From a virus: a DNA stretch of 64,000 nucleotides. The DNA lies in the IMG/VR virus record IMGVR_UViG_3300034103_000446, positions 39,063-103,062 of that record, one strand, 5' to 3'. The translations under genes and the position numbers were made by a program. Below, in pieces: positions 1 through 9,053 of the stretch. Every line of letters begins with the position of its first letter. The stretch's first letter is position 1. A model generated the notes under the pieces. The model saw nothing but the letters and a program-made list of their open reading frames with translations, was not told the DNA's origin and did no database searches.

Positions 1-2313
1 GTTCTTAGTAATTGTAAAATCTTTATTAGAGTGAAAATGCTGTTGATTGAATTCAACTATTTCTTTTATTCCAGTTTGCCATACTTCCCAATCGCCGCCG
101 GTGAAGTTATTCAATCGTTTGATTTCTTTAACAATAGCTTCAAAGCGTAAATCATCATTTTCAATAGTGTCATATGATTCGTCAATATATGGACTAAATG
201 TTTTATACCCTTGCTCACGTAACACACGCAAGCAATAAGGTCTAGCCATTAATACAAACGGGTGATTTAGTGCAAAGCAACGATATGTTTTTTCAGTTAA
301 GAACAGACTATCTTCTACAAAAGGACGATGCGCTTGATCCGGACGATCCTTATCATAGAACAATGTTTCAGTGATTACACTGAAATAACTGTCTTTATAG
401 TATTGCAAATCATCGGGTTGAATGTCCACTGGGTTATGTCTATCTTCAGTGATATTCAATCGCATAGGAAACATATCTGCATTCTGTCTAATTAATGGAA
501 ACTTTTGATCATGCAATAACGGAATCTTTTCTTTAAAATCGGTATCGCCCTCAAAACTATACCAGGCCTTATCTACTAGACTCTCATGTAACATACGCTC
601 CAACAATACCATACGATGTTCTCTATTAAGTTTGTTAAAGCAAGTAAAGTTTTTTCCACGGAATCTAACATCGTACCCACCGATATATTCATATCCCTGT
701 GCATAAGTTGTAGTGATATAATTAAAGAAATGGCAGTTTAATAACGAAACACGCTTGTTCCAGCCGTTTTTGTCAATTAACTTTTCATACACTTTGTCAG
801 CATCAATTACACCGGTCAATACAATTATGTCTTCTTCTGGAATAATGTCGTCAACAATGTTAGCAATACGCTGAATTTTGCTTTGTACATGCGGCATAAA
901 TGCTTCTGTGGCTGCAAAGAACAAGAACTTAGACTTGCCGTTCTTATGTGCAAGACGCATTTCTTTAACAATGTCTTGTGTAGGTCTACAAACAAACATT
1001 GTTTCAAAGTTAATTGTAGCATCAATTAAATGAATATTGTGCTCATATTCTTTAATGGCCGGAAACATCTCAAGTACTTGACGCATCATTGTTTCTGTAG
1101 TAGTAGACGGAACCTCATATTTATGTTTAGAACGAGTATCACCGTAATGTATGATTTCACCACTGTGTTGTTGGCTAGTCATCTTGCGCCATGGATCAAT
1201 AACTACAGCAGCAGGATCTTTGAACTGTAGACGTTCGACCCAAGACTCCCAATATCCAATTAGAAACACATGAGTCCAGTCTTCACGCAGGTCATGATCC
1301 TCAGTATTTGGATCGTAGTAGTTTAAGTTGCCACCATGCTTTTCAATATTGTAACCTACTAACATACTTGCAGAACCGTTAATATAACTCACCCCCGGTT
1401 TGTATGCTTTACCAATGATGGTTACATTACGACCATTCTCTAGGCAACGTAGGGCCATGCGCTCGGCTTGTACTTCACGTGCGGCCATGATTGAATCAAA
1501 CAAATCATAACCTAAGTCTAGTCTGTCTGCTAGATAGCGTAGTGCAATGTTATCTCTTGGGTGACATGCACCTGCATCTCCTAGTCCGGCTTTCATGTAT
1601 GCCGGACCCATGATGCGATGTGTACTCTTAGCCAATGCTTGTGTAACTACATCTACGTTGATATTGCCATTGGTCTCTGCAACGTCTTGCACCATGTTGA
1701 CAAGTGCTAGCTTAGTGCTGATAAATGTGTTGTAGAAGATTTTGATAGACTCAGCTTCATCCCATGTGCCAACTTCATAGCGTGGCTCGTTCTGCATAAA
1801 CACTTTATAAAAGTCAATTAATTCACTAGCATCACCAGTAAGGCTACCATCATCTGTGCCAATAATTACCATTTCTGGATTTACCATGTCCCATTTTACG
1901 GTGCCCATAGCAATAAGGTAAGGGTTGTAAATGAATCTTGCATTAGTGATACAAGGCTCTAGGATGCTACGAACTGTTCCGGGTAGCACTGTACTGATGA
2001 GGACAACTAATTGACTTTTAGTAACATGTTTATTGACCTCTTTTAAAATGTCAGTGACTATTGTATAGTCAAAATCTTTGTTTGGAAGATGGCTTGTTGG
2101 AGTTTCACCACCATAGATAGGATCATGTGGTGTGGGTGCCGCGATAAAGATAATGTCTCTGTCTGTTACGGCTAATTCTATTGTGTCACGCATGGGGAAT
2201 GCAGGAGTCCTAGGAACAACATCGTATCCAACAACATCATAACCGGCATCTGCCATGACCTCTGCACAATCTTGTCCCAATTTACCCACACCAATCATTG
2301 CTACTTTTTTCAT
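1..2313 (-). CDS. UDP-glucose/GDP-mannose dehydrogenase-like protein fused to a glycosyltransferase-like C-terminal region (partial, 3' end beyond window)
   Basis: The reading frame is open for 771 codons from the ATG at 2313 to the window edge with no stop. Residues 1-~400 are a nucleotide-sugar 6-dehydrogenase: a Rossmann motif GVGKLG at 8-13, a proline-rich AAPTPHDP segment, and the active-site cysteine region AGACHPRD with Cys250. Such enzymes oxidise UDP-glucose or GDP-mannose to the uronic acid using NAD. The catalytic block GLGDAGACHPRDN departs from the usual GFGGSCFPKD form (HPRD for FPKD). From ~residue 470 a second domain follows with an N-K-L-N-R-E-H-R motif and a TEKTYRCF...HPF block, shared with the proteins at 2373-3449, 4212-6260 and 10028-11368. 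The start is set by GAGG six to seven bases before ATG. The fusion would couple making a sugar acid with transferring it. The substrate is not determined. Confidence 0.8.
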   Translation of the reverse strand, partial: MKKVAMIGVGKLGQDCAEVMADAGYDVVGYDVVPRTPAFPMRDTIELAVTDRDIIFIAAPTPHDPIYGGETPTSHLPNKDFDYTIVTDILKEVNKHVTKSQLVVLISTVLPGTVRSILEPCITNARFIYNPYLIAMGTVKWDMVNPEMVIIGTDDGSLTGDASELIDFYKVFMQNEPRYEVGTWDEAESIKIFYNTFISTKLALVNMVQDVAETNGNINVDVVTQALAKSTHRIMGPAYMKAGLGDAGACHPRDNIALRYLADRLDLGYDLFDSIMAAREVQAERMALRCLENGRNVTIIGKAYKPGVSYINGSASMLVGYNIEKHGGNLNYYDPNTEDHDLREDWTHVFLIGYWESWVERLQFKDPAAVVIDPWRKMTSQQHSGEIIHYGDTRSKHKYEVPSTTTETMMRQVLEMFPAIKEYEHNIHLIDATINFETMFVCRPTQDIVKEMRLAHKNGKSKFLFFAATEAFMPHVQSKIQRIANIVDDIIPEEDIIVLTGVIDADKVYEKLIDKNGWNKRVSLLNCHFFNYITTTYAQGYEYIGGYDVRFRGKNFTCFNKLNREHRMVLLERMLHESLVDKAWYSFEGDTDFKEKIPLLHDQKFPLIRQNADMFPMRLNITEDRHNPVDIQPDDLQYYKDSYFSVITETLFYDKDRPDQAHRPFVEDSLFLTEKTYRCFALNHPFVLMARPYCLRVLREQGYKTFSPYIDESYDTIENDDLRFEAIVKEIKRLNNFTGGDWEVWQTGIKEIVEFNQQHFHSNKDFTITKN

Positions 2314-2337
2314 TTAATACCTCGTGTATATACCTAA

Positions 2338-2346
2338 TATTTATTT
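2338..2346 (-). promoter_or_regulatory. Late-promoter-like AAATAAATA
   Basis: On the minus strand AAATAAATA lies 24 bases upstream of the ATG at 2313, close to the T4 late consensus TATAAATA. It sits in the only real gap (2314-2372) within the island, so it could restart transcription of the dehydrogenase fusion gene. Confidence 0.4.
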
Positions 2347-2372
2347 GCTAGGGACACTAGCCAAATTTAAAA

Positions 2373-3449
2373 TTACAGTTTACCAAGTAATTCTCTATGC
2401 TCTAACTCTATACCTGGAAGAGCCAGTTGCAGTTGATTTATTTCATTTTCTGTTTGATTCATGTAATGGTTATAGTTGTGTCTTACCATTTCTCTTATTT
2501 CATTTACATTCTTGTCTAAGTTATCTATAAAATGTTTAACACTTTTTGAAGCCCAATCTAAAATCAATTCTGAGTCTTGGCTTATTCTATTAGTATACGG
2601 TAAAAAGAACTTATCAAATGTCTTGTAACCTAATCTAGTTAAGTGTTCATTAATGCCATCGTCCCCTATAATTATAAAAGGATGATGGTTAATCATCGCT
2701 CTGTAGAGTTTTTCAGTTAGATATGGCATTTTCAGACTGGTAATCGTGCCAGGATTAACATCAAAGCTGTTCTCACTGACAATACTAAGACAAGTGTTTT
2801 TGTAATATTTTAGATTGGTTGGGAAACCAGTATACTCAAATACATTGGTATCATAGCATTTTGATATATCAATGTCTAAGCTAGGTCTTTGTATATCTAT
2901 TAATAATTTGCTTATATAACTATCGTCTTGGAGATATTCTATATCCAATGATTTTATTGCATGTATATTGGTTTGGCTAGCTGGGAAATACAAACTATAA
3001 TCTAGATAATCTAATAAATTGTTAACATAGAAATGATGCATAAGACCTATTCTTTGTCTCTTTAATGGTTTACCTATTAAAAACAATGCTTTATTGCTAT
3101 CTGGATACCATTTGCTTGTATGTCTTTTTAAACTGTGTTTATATGTAATATAAGCCCAGGTGTTTAAGTAATACACATTTGTTCTATGCCCGGTTGTTTC
3201 TCTAGCAGTATCATGAAATAGAAAATGATGTGGGATATTTATTGACTGTGCATATTTTCCTACCTCATCTGATATTGAATTCAAGTAATCTGAATCAAAA
3301 CTGCTTAGGCTCTCAACTAGGGCATTGAATATAATTTCATCGCCGGGCGCATAATATGCTTTTAATTGAAATTGAATATCCTCAATGATATCGTCAAACT
3401 TCATTGTATTGCCTATATAGGCAGCAATTCGAACGTAAATGTATTTCAT
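2373..3449 (-). CDS. Glycosyltransferase-like protein, TEK/HPF family (358 aa)
   Basis: I do not recognise a named family. The protein shares with three other proteins of this island an ordered motif set: a KRQR...LLDYLDYS block (equivalent to the N-x-HR-x-L block of the others), then SENSFD, then YLTEKLYRAMINHHPFIIIG and GYKTFDKFF. The SENS...TEK...PF order resembles the nucleotide-sugar site of GT10 fucosyltransferases, where an SEN or FEN motif precedes a (V/I)TEK motif and a P(V/I)(V/I)xG turn. A role as a sugar transferase is therefore inferred, not shown. The start ATG overlaps the upstream stop by four bases (ATGA), so translation is probably coupled to the SGNH gene. The lysine-tyrosine-rich N-terminus shows no signal peptide. 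Confidence 0.6.
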   Translation of the reverse strand: MKYIYVRIAAYIGNTMKFDDIIEDIQFQLKAYYAPGDEIIFNALVESLSSFDSDYLNSISDEVGKYAQSINIPHHFLFHDTARETTGHRTNVYYLNTWAYITYKHSLKRHTSKWYPDSNKALFLIGKPLKRQRIGLMHHFYVNNLLDYLDYSLYFPASQTNIHAIKSLDIEYLQDDSYISKLLIDIQRPSLDIDISKCYDTNVFEYTGFPTNLKYYKNTCLSIVSENSFDVNPGTITSLKMPYLTEKLYRAMINHHPFIIIGDDGINEHLTRLGYKTFDKFFLPYTNRISQDSELILDWASKSVKHFIDNLDKNVNEIREMVRHNYNHYMNQTENEINQLQLALPGIELEHRELLGKL

Positions 3450-4237
3450 AATAACGGGAGATAATCTCTGCTCATTAAGTTTCTGATTGATTGGTTAAAA
3501 TTCTGTCTAATATTGTGTAAAGTTTTACACCGGGCCAAGGCAGTTGTAGTAACGGTTGCATAATCTTTAGTGATTGTATTAAACTCTAACCCACATGCTT
3601 CTAAGTAATCATAGTAAGTTATTGGTTTAGGGTGAGGATCAGCATGCGGTTGACCATCGTGATTGATATATGTTACTGGGTCTCTACTCCAATCACGTCC
3701 CATAAAATCATATAATGACATAGGCATATTATCATATTCTTTTTGATATAGGGTTGATAATGTTCTTGATATTTCGATATCATCAACTTTTCCAAAATCA
3801 GTGTATTTAAATGGTACACTTCTTAGTAACAATGTACCACAATTGCTTTGTTGTAGTAACTTATTGGTAATACTAATTATAGCATGGTCACGAATCATGT
3901 GCCCGGTTGGATCACAATATTCTTTTACCCAATCTTTAGGATACTGACTGTTCCAGGCATTGCCTTGAGCAAACCAACCACCATTAATCCAGCGGTCTTC
4001 TCTACTAAATGTAGACCACATAATCATAACTAAATCAGTATCATTAAATTTATATCTAGCATTGGCTTCAGTAACCCTAGCCATAATGCCCAAATTACCC
4101 ATACCCGCCATGGCATGGTTATAGTAATCTGCTTTTGTTTCTACTGCAATTATATCGGCCCAGGTGGGCCATTTATATGCAGTGAAGCTGCAACCAAATG
4201 CGAATATACGCTTATATTTCTTTAAATTTATTTTCAT
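3446..4237 (-). CDS. SGNH-hydrolase-like protein (263 aa from the preferred ATG)
   Basis: The N-terminus after the preferred start reads as a beta-strand followed by FGCSFTAYKWPTW, the block I nucleophile region of SGNH/GDSL hydrolases (Ser in GCSFT). A MAGMGNLG segment about 40 residues later fits block II/III, with Gly and Asn for the oxyanion hole. A block V His is plausible in the histidine-rich HADPHPKPITYYDYL region, but the usual DxxH spacing is not clear. Members remove or add acyl groups on sugars, which suits the neighbours. A longer frame starts at a TTG at 4264; the ATG at 4237 is preferred because it removes half of the overlap with the upstream gene. The upstream partner is the duplicated glycosyltransferase-like gene. 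The substrate is unknown. Confidence 0.6.
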   Translation of the reverse strand: MKINLKKYKRIFAFGCSFTAYKWPTWADIIAVETKADYYNHAMAGMGNLGIMARVTEANARYKFNDTDLVMIMWSTFSREDRWINGGWFAQGNAWNSQYPKDWVKEYCDPTGHMIRDHAIISITNKLLQQSNCGTLLLRSVPFKYTDFGKVDDIEISRTLSTLYQKEYDNMPMSLYDFMGRDWSRDPVTYINHDGQPHADPHPKPITYYDYLEACGLEFNTITKDYATVTTTALARCKTLHNIRQNFNQSIRNLMSRDYLPLL

Positions 4238-6260
4238 TTTCTCTGATAAAATTAAGTAAGTCAACAGAATAATCCTGTATCTTATTAAGAACCTGATGAT
4301 TAACTAGTTCCTGCCATGGCTTAGGAACTAGATTGCTATTAGTTGCTAATCTCAATATAACTCGTTTATTGTACATGCACTTTTCAAATACAGAATCATA
4401 TAGTTCTTTTAGTTCAGAGGGTGATTTATCAGTGTATCTTTTTACATTCTGTGCTATTAAATCGTATCTAATTTTAGTGTCGGGTTCGCTGTCAAAACTG
4501 TAATCAAAGAGTTCATCGTATAACTTAAAACCCAACTCCTGTAACTTTTTATGAAAGTTTATAGACCCTGCCACCAAGAAAGGTTTATTAAAGAATAACG
4601 GCATTGCTGTTTTTTCTGTTATAGTAAATGCAATGTCATCTGTTTCAGGAACTAATTGCATAAACGATAATGCATATTCTAATGGGAATGTTTCCTGAGA
4701 TTTAAAACCATCAACCTGATCTCGTAACATTATCTGTTGATTCCAGTATTCAAACTGATAATTGTCTGTGAGTTCTCTCCAAATAACTATACCATTGTCA
4801 ATTATATCATGTTTAGCTAGCATATCCATCATTTTAGCTCTATGTAATTTTGGAGCTTTGTTCATGCTAATATATGGATATTTAATGGGGGTTTTCTCAG
4901 ATACACGAATATTTTCTACATCTAAGCATATACTATTGTTAGCCTGATAATTAGGACTTACTGATAGCCTAGCCAATGCCATAGAGAACCAGAATGTAGT
5001 CCAGTAATATGTATTAACATGTTTATCTACATTTATATGAGTATTGTCTGACGCTGATGCTGTTATTAAATCAAACTCTATGTTATGTATTTTAGCAAAC
5101 TCAACTAATTCATTGAATTTCTCTACGGATCCGTTAATAGTATTGCTGTCAAACTCAGTTGCACCGTTATATATTATCTTAGACACCCGGCCGGCGTTTT
5201 CCATAAACCTATCGGCCCTGTCTAATGTGTTATTGTGCCATATATTGAAATCTATAATTTCATGATTATTAATCATTTTATTATACATATAAATGTATCT
5301 GCCGTCGGTTGCGTTATGCACAATAGAATTGTCATTTCTTAATTCTACTATACGGTCTCTAATCACTGGCGGTATATATTTTACCTCATTTATTATACGG
5401 ATATAATTGTCATAATTACGCTGTGCTTTTTCTTTTATTAACTGATATAACTCAGTAGTATTTTGTTCTGTTATGCGCTTAACATTCAAAGCGATAGCCT
5501 CAGCACGTTTAAGCATATCGGGTTCACTGTCAAAGCTATAATCTATAATCTCGTCATACAACTCAAATCCTAAATCAACTAATCTCTTATGGAAATATTG
5601 ATCGGCCATGATAATAAAAGGCTTTTTAAATAATATAGGTAAACAGGTCTTTTCAGTAATAAATGGCACTGTTGTGGTAGCCTCTCCTATTACATGCAAG
5701 AATGATTTATAGTATTTGTCCGGTATTAAGAATGAATCTAGTTTAGTTTCAAAGTCGTCTGATATTAATCTAACCTCATCATTATAGTGTTTGAATTGAT
5801 ATAAGCTAGGATTTCGTGCTGGAAATCGGTTCCATGTCACAATACCTTTATCTAGTAATCCTTGACCAGTTAACTCATCTACTAACATACAGCGATGCAT
5901 GTGATTCTTGTTATTCAAGCATATATAAGGATAATCGAAATCAGTATAAGTTTGATTAAAGTCTAAATGGTTGCTGCACATTACAGACCAGTTTAACCAG
6001 TATGTGTACCAATTAACTATCTCTATGTTGTTAAAGTGTTGAGTTTGTTGATGATAGTAACTAGTAGGATAGGAACCAACTGTTACAACTAGTTTAATAT
6101 TGTTACTGTTTAATAGTTCTGCTAATTCAACTGTTAATTCACGAGAATGCCATTCTGTTTCACATAAAAATACTATTGTATTTGGCTTCTCTGTGTTAAC
6201 AATGTCTACAAACTTTTCATATGAGGGTTCGTCTAATTGACTGATGTAAACTGTTTTCAT
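4212..6260 (-). CDS. Internally duplicated glycosyltransferase-like protein (682 aa)
   Basis: Two tandem copies of one module are visible. Copy 1 has PYICLNNKNHMHR at 111-123, DKGIVTWN at 137-144, TEKTCLPILFKKPF at 202-215 and LGFELYDEIIDYSFDSEPD at 230-248. Copy 2 has PYISMNKAPKLHR at 462-474, DNGIVIWRE at 488-496, TEKTAMPLFFNKPF at 548-561 and LGFKLYDELFDYSFDSEPD at 576-594. The copies are similar but clearly diverged, so the duplication is old or the halves act on different substrates. The TEK...PF block is reminiscent of the GT10 fucosyltransferase sugar-nucleotide site. The function is inferred as a two-domain glycosyltransferase. Its ATG overlaps the upstream radical SAM gene by four bases. 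Confidence 0.6.
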   Translation of the reverse strand: MKTVYISQLDEPSYEKFVDIVNTEKPNTIVFLCETEWHSRELTVELAELLNSNNIKLVVTVGSYPTSYYHQQTQHFNNIEIVNWYTYWLNWSVMCSNHLDFNQTYTDFDYPYICLNNKNHMHRCMLVDELTGQGLLDKGIVTWNRFPARNPSLYQFKHYNDEVRLISDDFETKLDSFLIPDKYYKSFLHVIGEATTTVPFITEKTCLPILFKKPFIIMADQYFHKRLVDLGFELYDEIIDYSFDSEPDMLKRAEAIALNVKRITEQNTTELYQLIKEKAQRNYDNYIRIINEVKYIPPVIRDRIVELRNDNSIVHNATDGRYIYMYNKMINNHEIIDFNIWHNNTLDRADRFMENAGRVSKIIYNGATEFDSNTINGSVEKFNELVEFAKIHNIEFDLITASASDNTHINVDKHVNTYYWTTFWFSMALARLSVSPNYQANNSICLDVENIRVSEKTPIKYPYISMNKAPKLHRAKMMDMLAKHDIIDNGIVIWRELTDNYQFEYWNQQIMLRDQVDGFKSQETFPLEYALSFMQLVPETDDIAFTITEKTAMPLFFNKPFLVAGSINFHKKLQELGFKLYDELFDYSFDSEPDTKIRYDLIAQNVKRYTDKSPSELKELYDSVFEKCMYNKRVILRLATNSNLVPKPWQELVNHQVLNKIQDYSVDLLNFIRENENKFKEI

Positions 6261-8185
6261 TTTCTAGTAACCCATGCCTTACCAAAGTTTCTACGTCTTG
6301 CAAAGAATATCTGTTCGCAAAACTTTTCTAATGTCATTGTCTTATCCTCAGGGAAATCAAACTCATAACTAGCAGGTGATTCTAATTCATTTTGATTCTG
6401 TAGATAGCCGAATATATCATACTTGAAATCAATAACCTTAGGATATGTCCCGCACTGTGTATAGTCAACCAAATAATTACGTTGGATAAGCATTAACTCA
6501 TCGTGCAAGTCTTTGGGTAATGGATACTCTTTCAGTAAGAAGTTTTCAATTACATCAAATATATGCTTATGTTTATTCTCACTCTGTAGCATGATAATGG
6601 TACTGTGTATTAAGTTCCATCCGTGAATTTGCATACCCATTAATAATGGGTGATCAATCATTCCTCGTTCACCCCATAATCCGTAATGTTTACCAATACG
6701 TTGAATCTCACTGTTAACCCATGGATCTTTTTCTATATATTGATAGAGTTTTTCATAGAAATCTCTATATTCAACACCGTGCAATTTAAACAATACACGA
6801 CTAATATAGTTTGTCATGCCATTAATGTGAAATGTATTTTGATACCAGGCATGTAATTGCGCTTGAAGCATCTTGTCAAGTGGCAAGTCACGTGTGCTTA
6901 CTACAATTTCAACACCCTCACGTAGGTTCTTTTCGTTGTTAGAGCCTACTAAGTAATCGTAAACAACTTGACCTTGTAATTTATACATCTTACGCTGAGT
7001 CAGATTCATTTCAGCATTTTCTAATAGTTGTGCTTGATATACAGTGATACCAGTGTGATTGCCTGCTTTGTACAATCTATAGAAGTTTTCTTTCCAACTT
7101 GCTAATGTTTCGCCCGGCAAGCCTAGAATCAACTCAGTGTACAATGGGATGTTAGCTTCCTCACACATAACAAACACTTCACCAATCTTGTTAGTATCTA
7201 AGTTAGTTCGTTTGATAATCTCTAGTGTGTTCTCATCCATAGTCTGCACAGACAAGTTCAAGCCGATCTTGGCTCCACCTTCGTATATCAATTTCTTAAC
7301 GATATCAACAACTTCTTTCTTTTGATTCTTTGCCCAGGCAATTGTATATGCACGTGGCATGCCGTATTCTTTTTGTACGGCAATTAATTTATCAGCAATT
7401 AAGCTATCACGCTCTGCAAAGATACCGAAATTGGCGTCAGTAAAGCTAATAAAATCAAATTGATTCTGACCCATCCATTCTAATTCAGCAAATACTCTTT
7501 CTAATTCGAATATCTTTACTTTATTGTATGTTAAGCTACCCCAGTCACAGAATGTACATGCATAGGGGCATCCTCTGTTTGTTTCGATAGTTCCGTTCCA
7601 ACGAATCTCAGGGTGCTTCTTCATTAGTTTATCGAATATACCAGACAAGTACGGACTAGGAATCGTGTCTAAGTCATCAATGCGAACAGTATCACCCGTA
7701 CTAACTGCTACACCGTTGTCGTTGACTAGCATACCGTTGATAGATTTATAGTCAGGGGTATCTTTTAAGTGTTCTTCAAGTACGGCTCTGAATGTTTTCT
7801 CACCTTCTAACTTAACGCATATGTCTAAGAAAGGGTATTGTTCAAAGATATCTTCTTTCTCAATAGGGAACTCAGGGCCGCCACCAATAATGAATAGATT
7901 AGGATTAGCTAATTTTAATGCTTTCCCCAATTCTTTAGTGTAACTACGATTCCAGATATATGTACTGAAACCAATTACATCACTGTCTTTTAATATCTCT
8001 ACTGCATCTTCTATGTCTTCGCGGCGCCAAATAAATTCCCCCAATTCATAGTTTTCATTAATTATAGGGAACTGATTTACGTAACTCCACAGGATTCCTG
8101 GACTATAAGGCAAGTAATATGCGTTTAATTCCTTAGGACCCTGTTGAAAGTTTGGACTGACAAAGCTGATTATCTTTTTAGACAT
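6257..8185 (-). CDS. B12-binding-type radical SAM enzyme (642 aa)
   Basis: Residues 1-~140 have the order of a cobalamin-binding domain: YLPYSPGILWSYV at the start, then DSDVIGFSTYIWN, then NLFIIGGGPEFP, as in class B radical SAM enzymes. The radical SAM cluster motif CPYACTFC has Cys206, Cys210 and Cys213, followed by downstream SAM-binding strands (ELILGLPGET). The family includes methyltransferases and ring-forming enzymes of the BchE/P-methylase type. No DxHxxG B12 histidine motif stands out at the usual place, so cobalamin may be bound base-off without a lower histidine ligand, or not at all. The gene overlaps its neighbours by four and eight bases. The reaction and substrate cannot be given. 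Context suggests modification of a sugar, lipid or peptide. Confidence 0.85.
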   Translation of the reverse strand: MSKKIISFVSPNFQQGPKELNAYYLPYSPGILWSYVNQFPIINENYELGEFIWRREDIEDAVEILKDSDVIGFSTYIWNRSYTKELGKALKLANPNLFIIGGGPEFPIEKEDIFEQYPFLDICVKLEGEKTFRAVLEEHLKDTPDYKSINGMLVNDNGVAVSTGDTVRIDDLDTIPSPYLSGIFDKLMKKHPEIRWNGTIETNRGCPYACTFCDWGSLTYNKVKIFELERVFAELEWMGQNQFDFISFTDANFGIFAERDSLIADKLIAVQKEYGMPRAYTIAWAKNQKKEVVDIVKKLIYEGGAKIGLNLSVQTMDENTLEIIKRTNLDTNKIGEVFVMCEEANIPLYTELILGLPGETLASWKENFYRLYKAGNHTGITVYQAQLLENAEMNLTQRKMYKLQGQVVYDYLVGSNNEKNLREGVEIVVSTRDLPLDKMLQAQLHAWYQNTFHINGMTNYISRVLFKLHGVEYRDFYEKLYQYIEKDPWVNSEIQRIGKHYGLWGERGMIDHPLLMGMQIHGWNLIHSTIIMLQSENKHKHIFDVIENFLLKEYPLPKDLHDELMLIQRNYLVDYTQCGTYPKVIDFKYDIFGYLQNQNELESPASYEFDFPEDKTMTLEKFCEQIFFARRRNFGKAWVTRK

Positions 8186-9053
8186 TTTTATTCTGTATGA
8201 AGGTGGCCAATTCTTTGGCTATGAACTTGTATCCTTCCACAGTTGGATGAATACAGTTAGTCAAATATTTAGCTGGCCATGCCCTCTTACTGTAAAACTC
8301 ATAATGTCCGCCCCAATCCTTAGGGTTCATGAGTCCATCTAGTTCTACAAATCGCTGCACAAATGCACCGTATTTTGTTTGATTGTGTAAGTATGTAGAC
8401 CAATCAAACTTGGTAAACATTCGTCCGGTATTTTCTAGTAGATACTTTTGCACTGAGCCGCCCGGAGATTGATTAAATGCATTAGCAACAACTACTTTGA
8501 ATCCGTGCGCTTTAGCAAATGATTGTAGATTTAAAAGTGCCATTAATGCAGTGTTTGCTGCGAATTGCTCACTCCATAACATTTTTCCATATGTAGCCCA
8601 CAATGGTTCTTCGGCGCCTCCCTCTCCTGCTATAGGCCAGGCTGTTCTCCACTTATAGTGTGCAAAATCCCCGTTACTGTATCCATCATTTAGCTTCTCG
8701 TTGCGCTTTGGATGTGGCTGAAAGAAGTCTAATCGTTCGAATCCACTAAGCATAAGAATAATATATCCTTCGCTATTAGACCAATCGATTCTATCACAGA
8801 AATGCAATTGATTAACAGCGGCGGTGTTTCCTATACCACGAACTCCTAAGTTCATAGGAGTATAGTCTGGAAAGTGATTGGTACATAATTGATTTACCCA
8901 ACTGTTCTCATGTTCATACTTACGCAAGTGATAATCTGGAACACCCCTCAACTGTACTCTACCGTTGTATTGATTCCATATTTCTTCAGGATAGCCGCCC
9001 TCACCTTGAGTCCAGCTGCATCCTAAACCTACGATGTATTTCTTTTTAGTCAT
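8178..9053 (-). CDS. SGNH-hydrolase-like protein (291 aa from ATG)
   Basis: The protein opens with MTKKKYIVGLGCSWTQGEG, an SGNH block I with the nucleophile Ser in GCSWTQG. RGIGNTAAVNQL supplies Gly/Asn-type oxyanion residues, and NCIHPTVEGYKFIAKEL near the C-terminus is block V with the catalytic His. At the place of the block V aspartate (DxxH) the sequence shows Asn, so either the charge relay is modified or activity is weakened. A TTG 30 bases upstream would add ten residues; the ATG at 9053 is chosen because it overlaps the epimerase stop by only eight bases and directly precedes the conserved strand. It is a second SGNH protein beside that at 3446. Both probably tailor acyl groups on the glycan that the island builds. 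Confidence 0.7.
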   Translation of the reverse strand: MTKKKYIVGLGCSWTQGEGGYPEEIWNQYNGRVQLRGVPDYHLRKYEHENSWVNQLCTNHFPDYTPMNLGVRGIGNTAAVNQLHFCDRIDWSNSEGYIILMLSGFERLDFFQPHPKRNEKLNDGYSNGDFAHYKWRTAWPIAGEGGAEEPLWATYGKMLWSEQFAANTALMALLNLQSFAKAHGFKVVVANAFNQSPGGSVQKYLLENTGRMFTKFDWSTYLHNQTKYGAFVQRFVELDGLMNPKDWGGHYEFYSKRAWPAKYLTNCIHPTVEGYKFIAKELATFIQNKNV

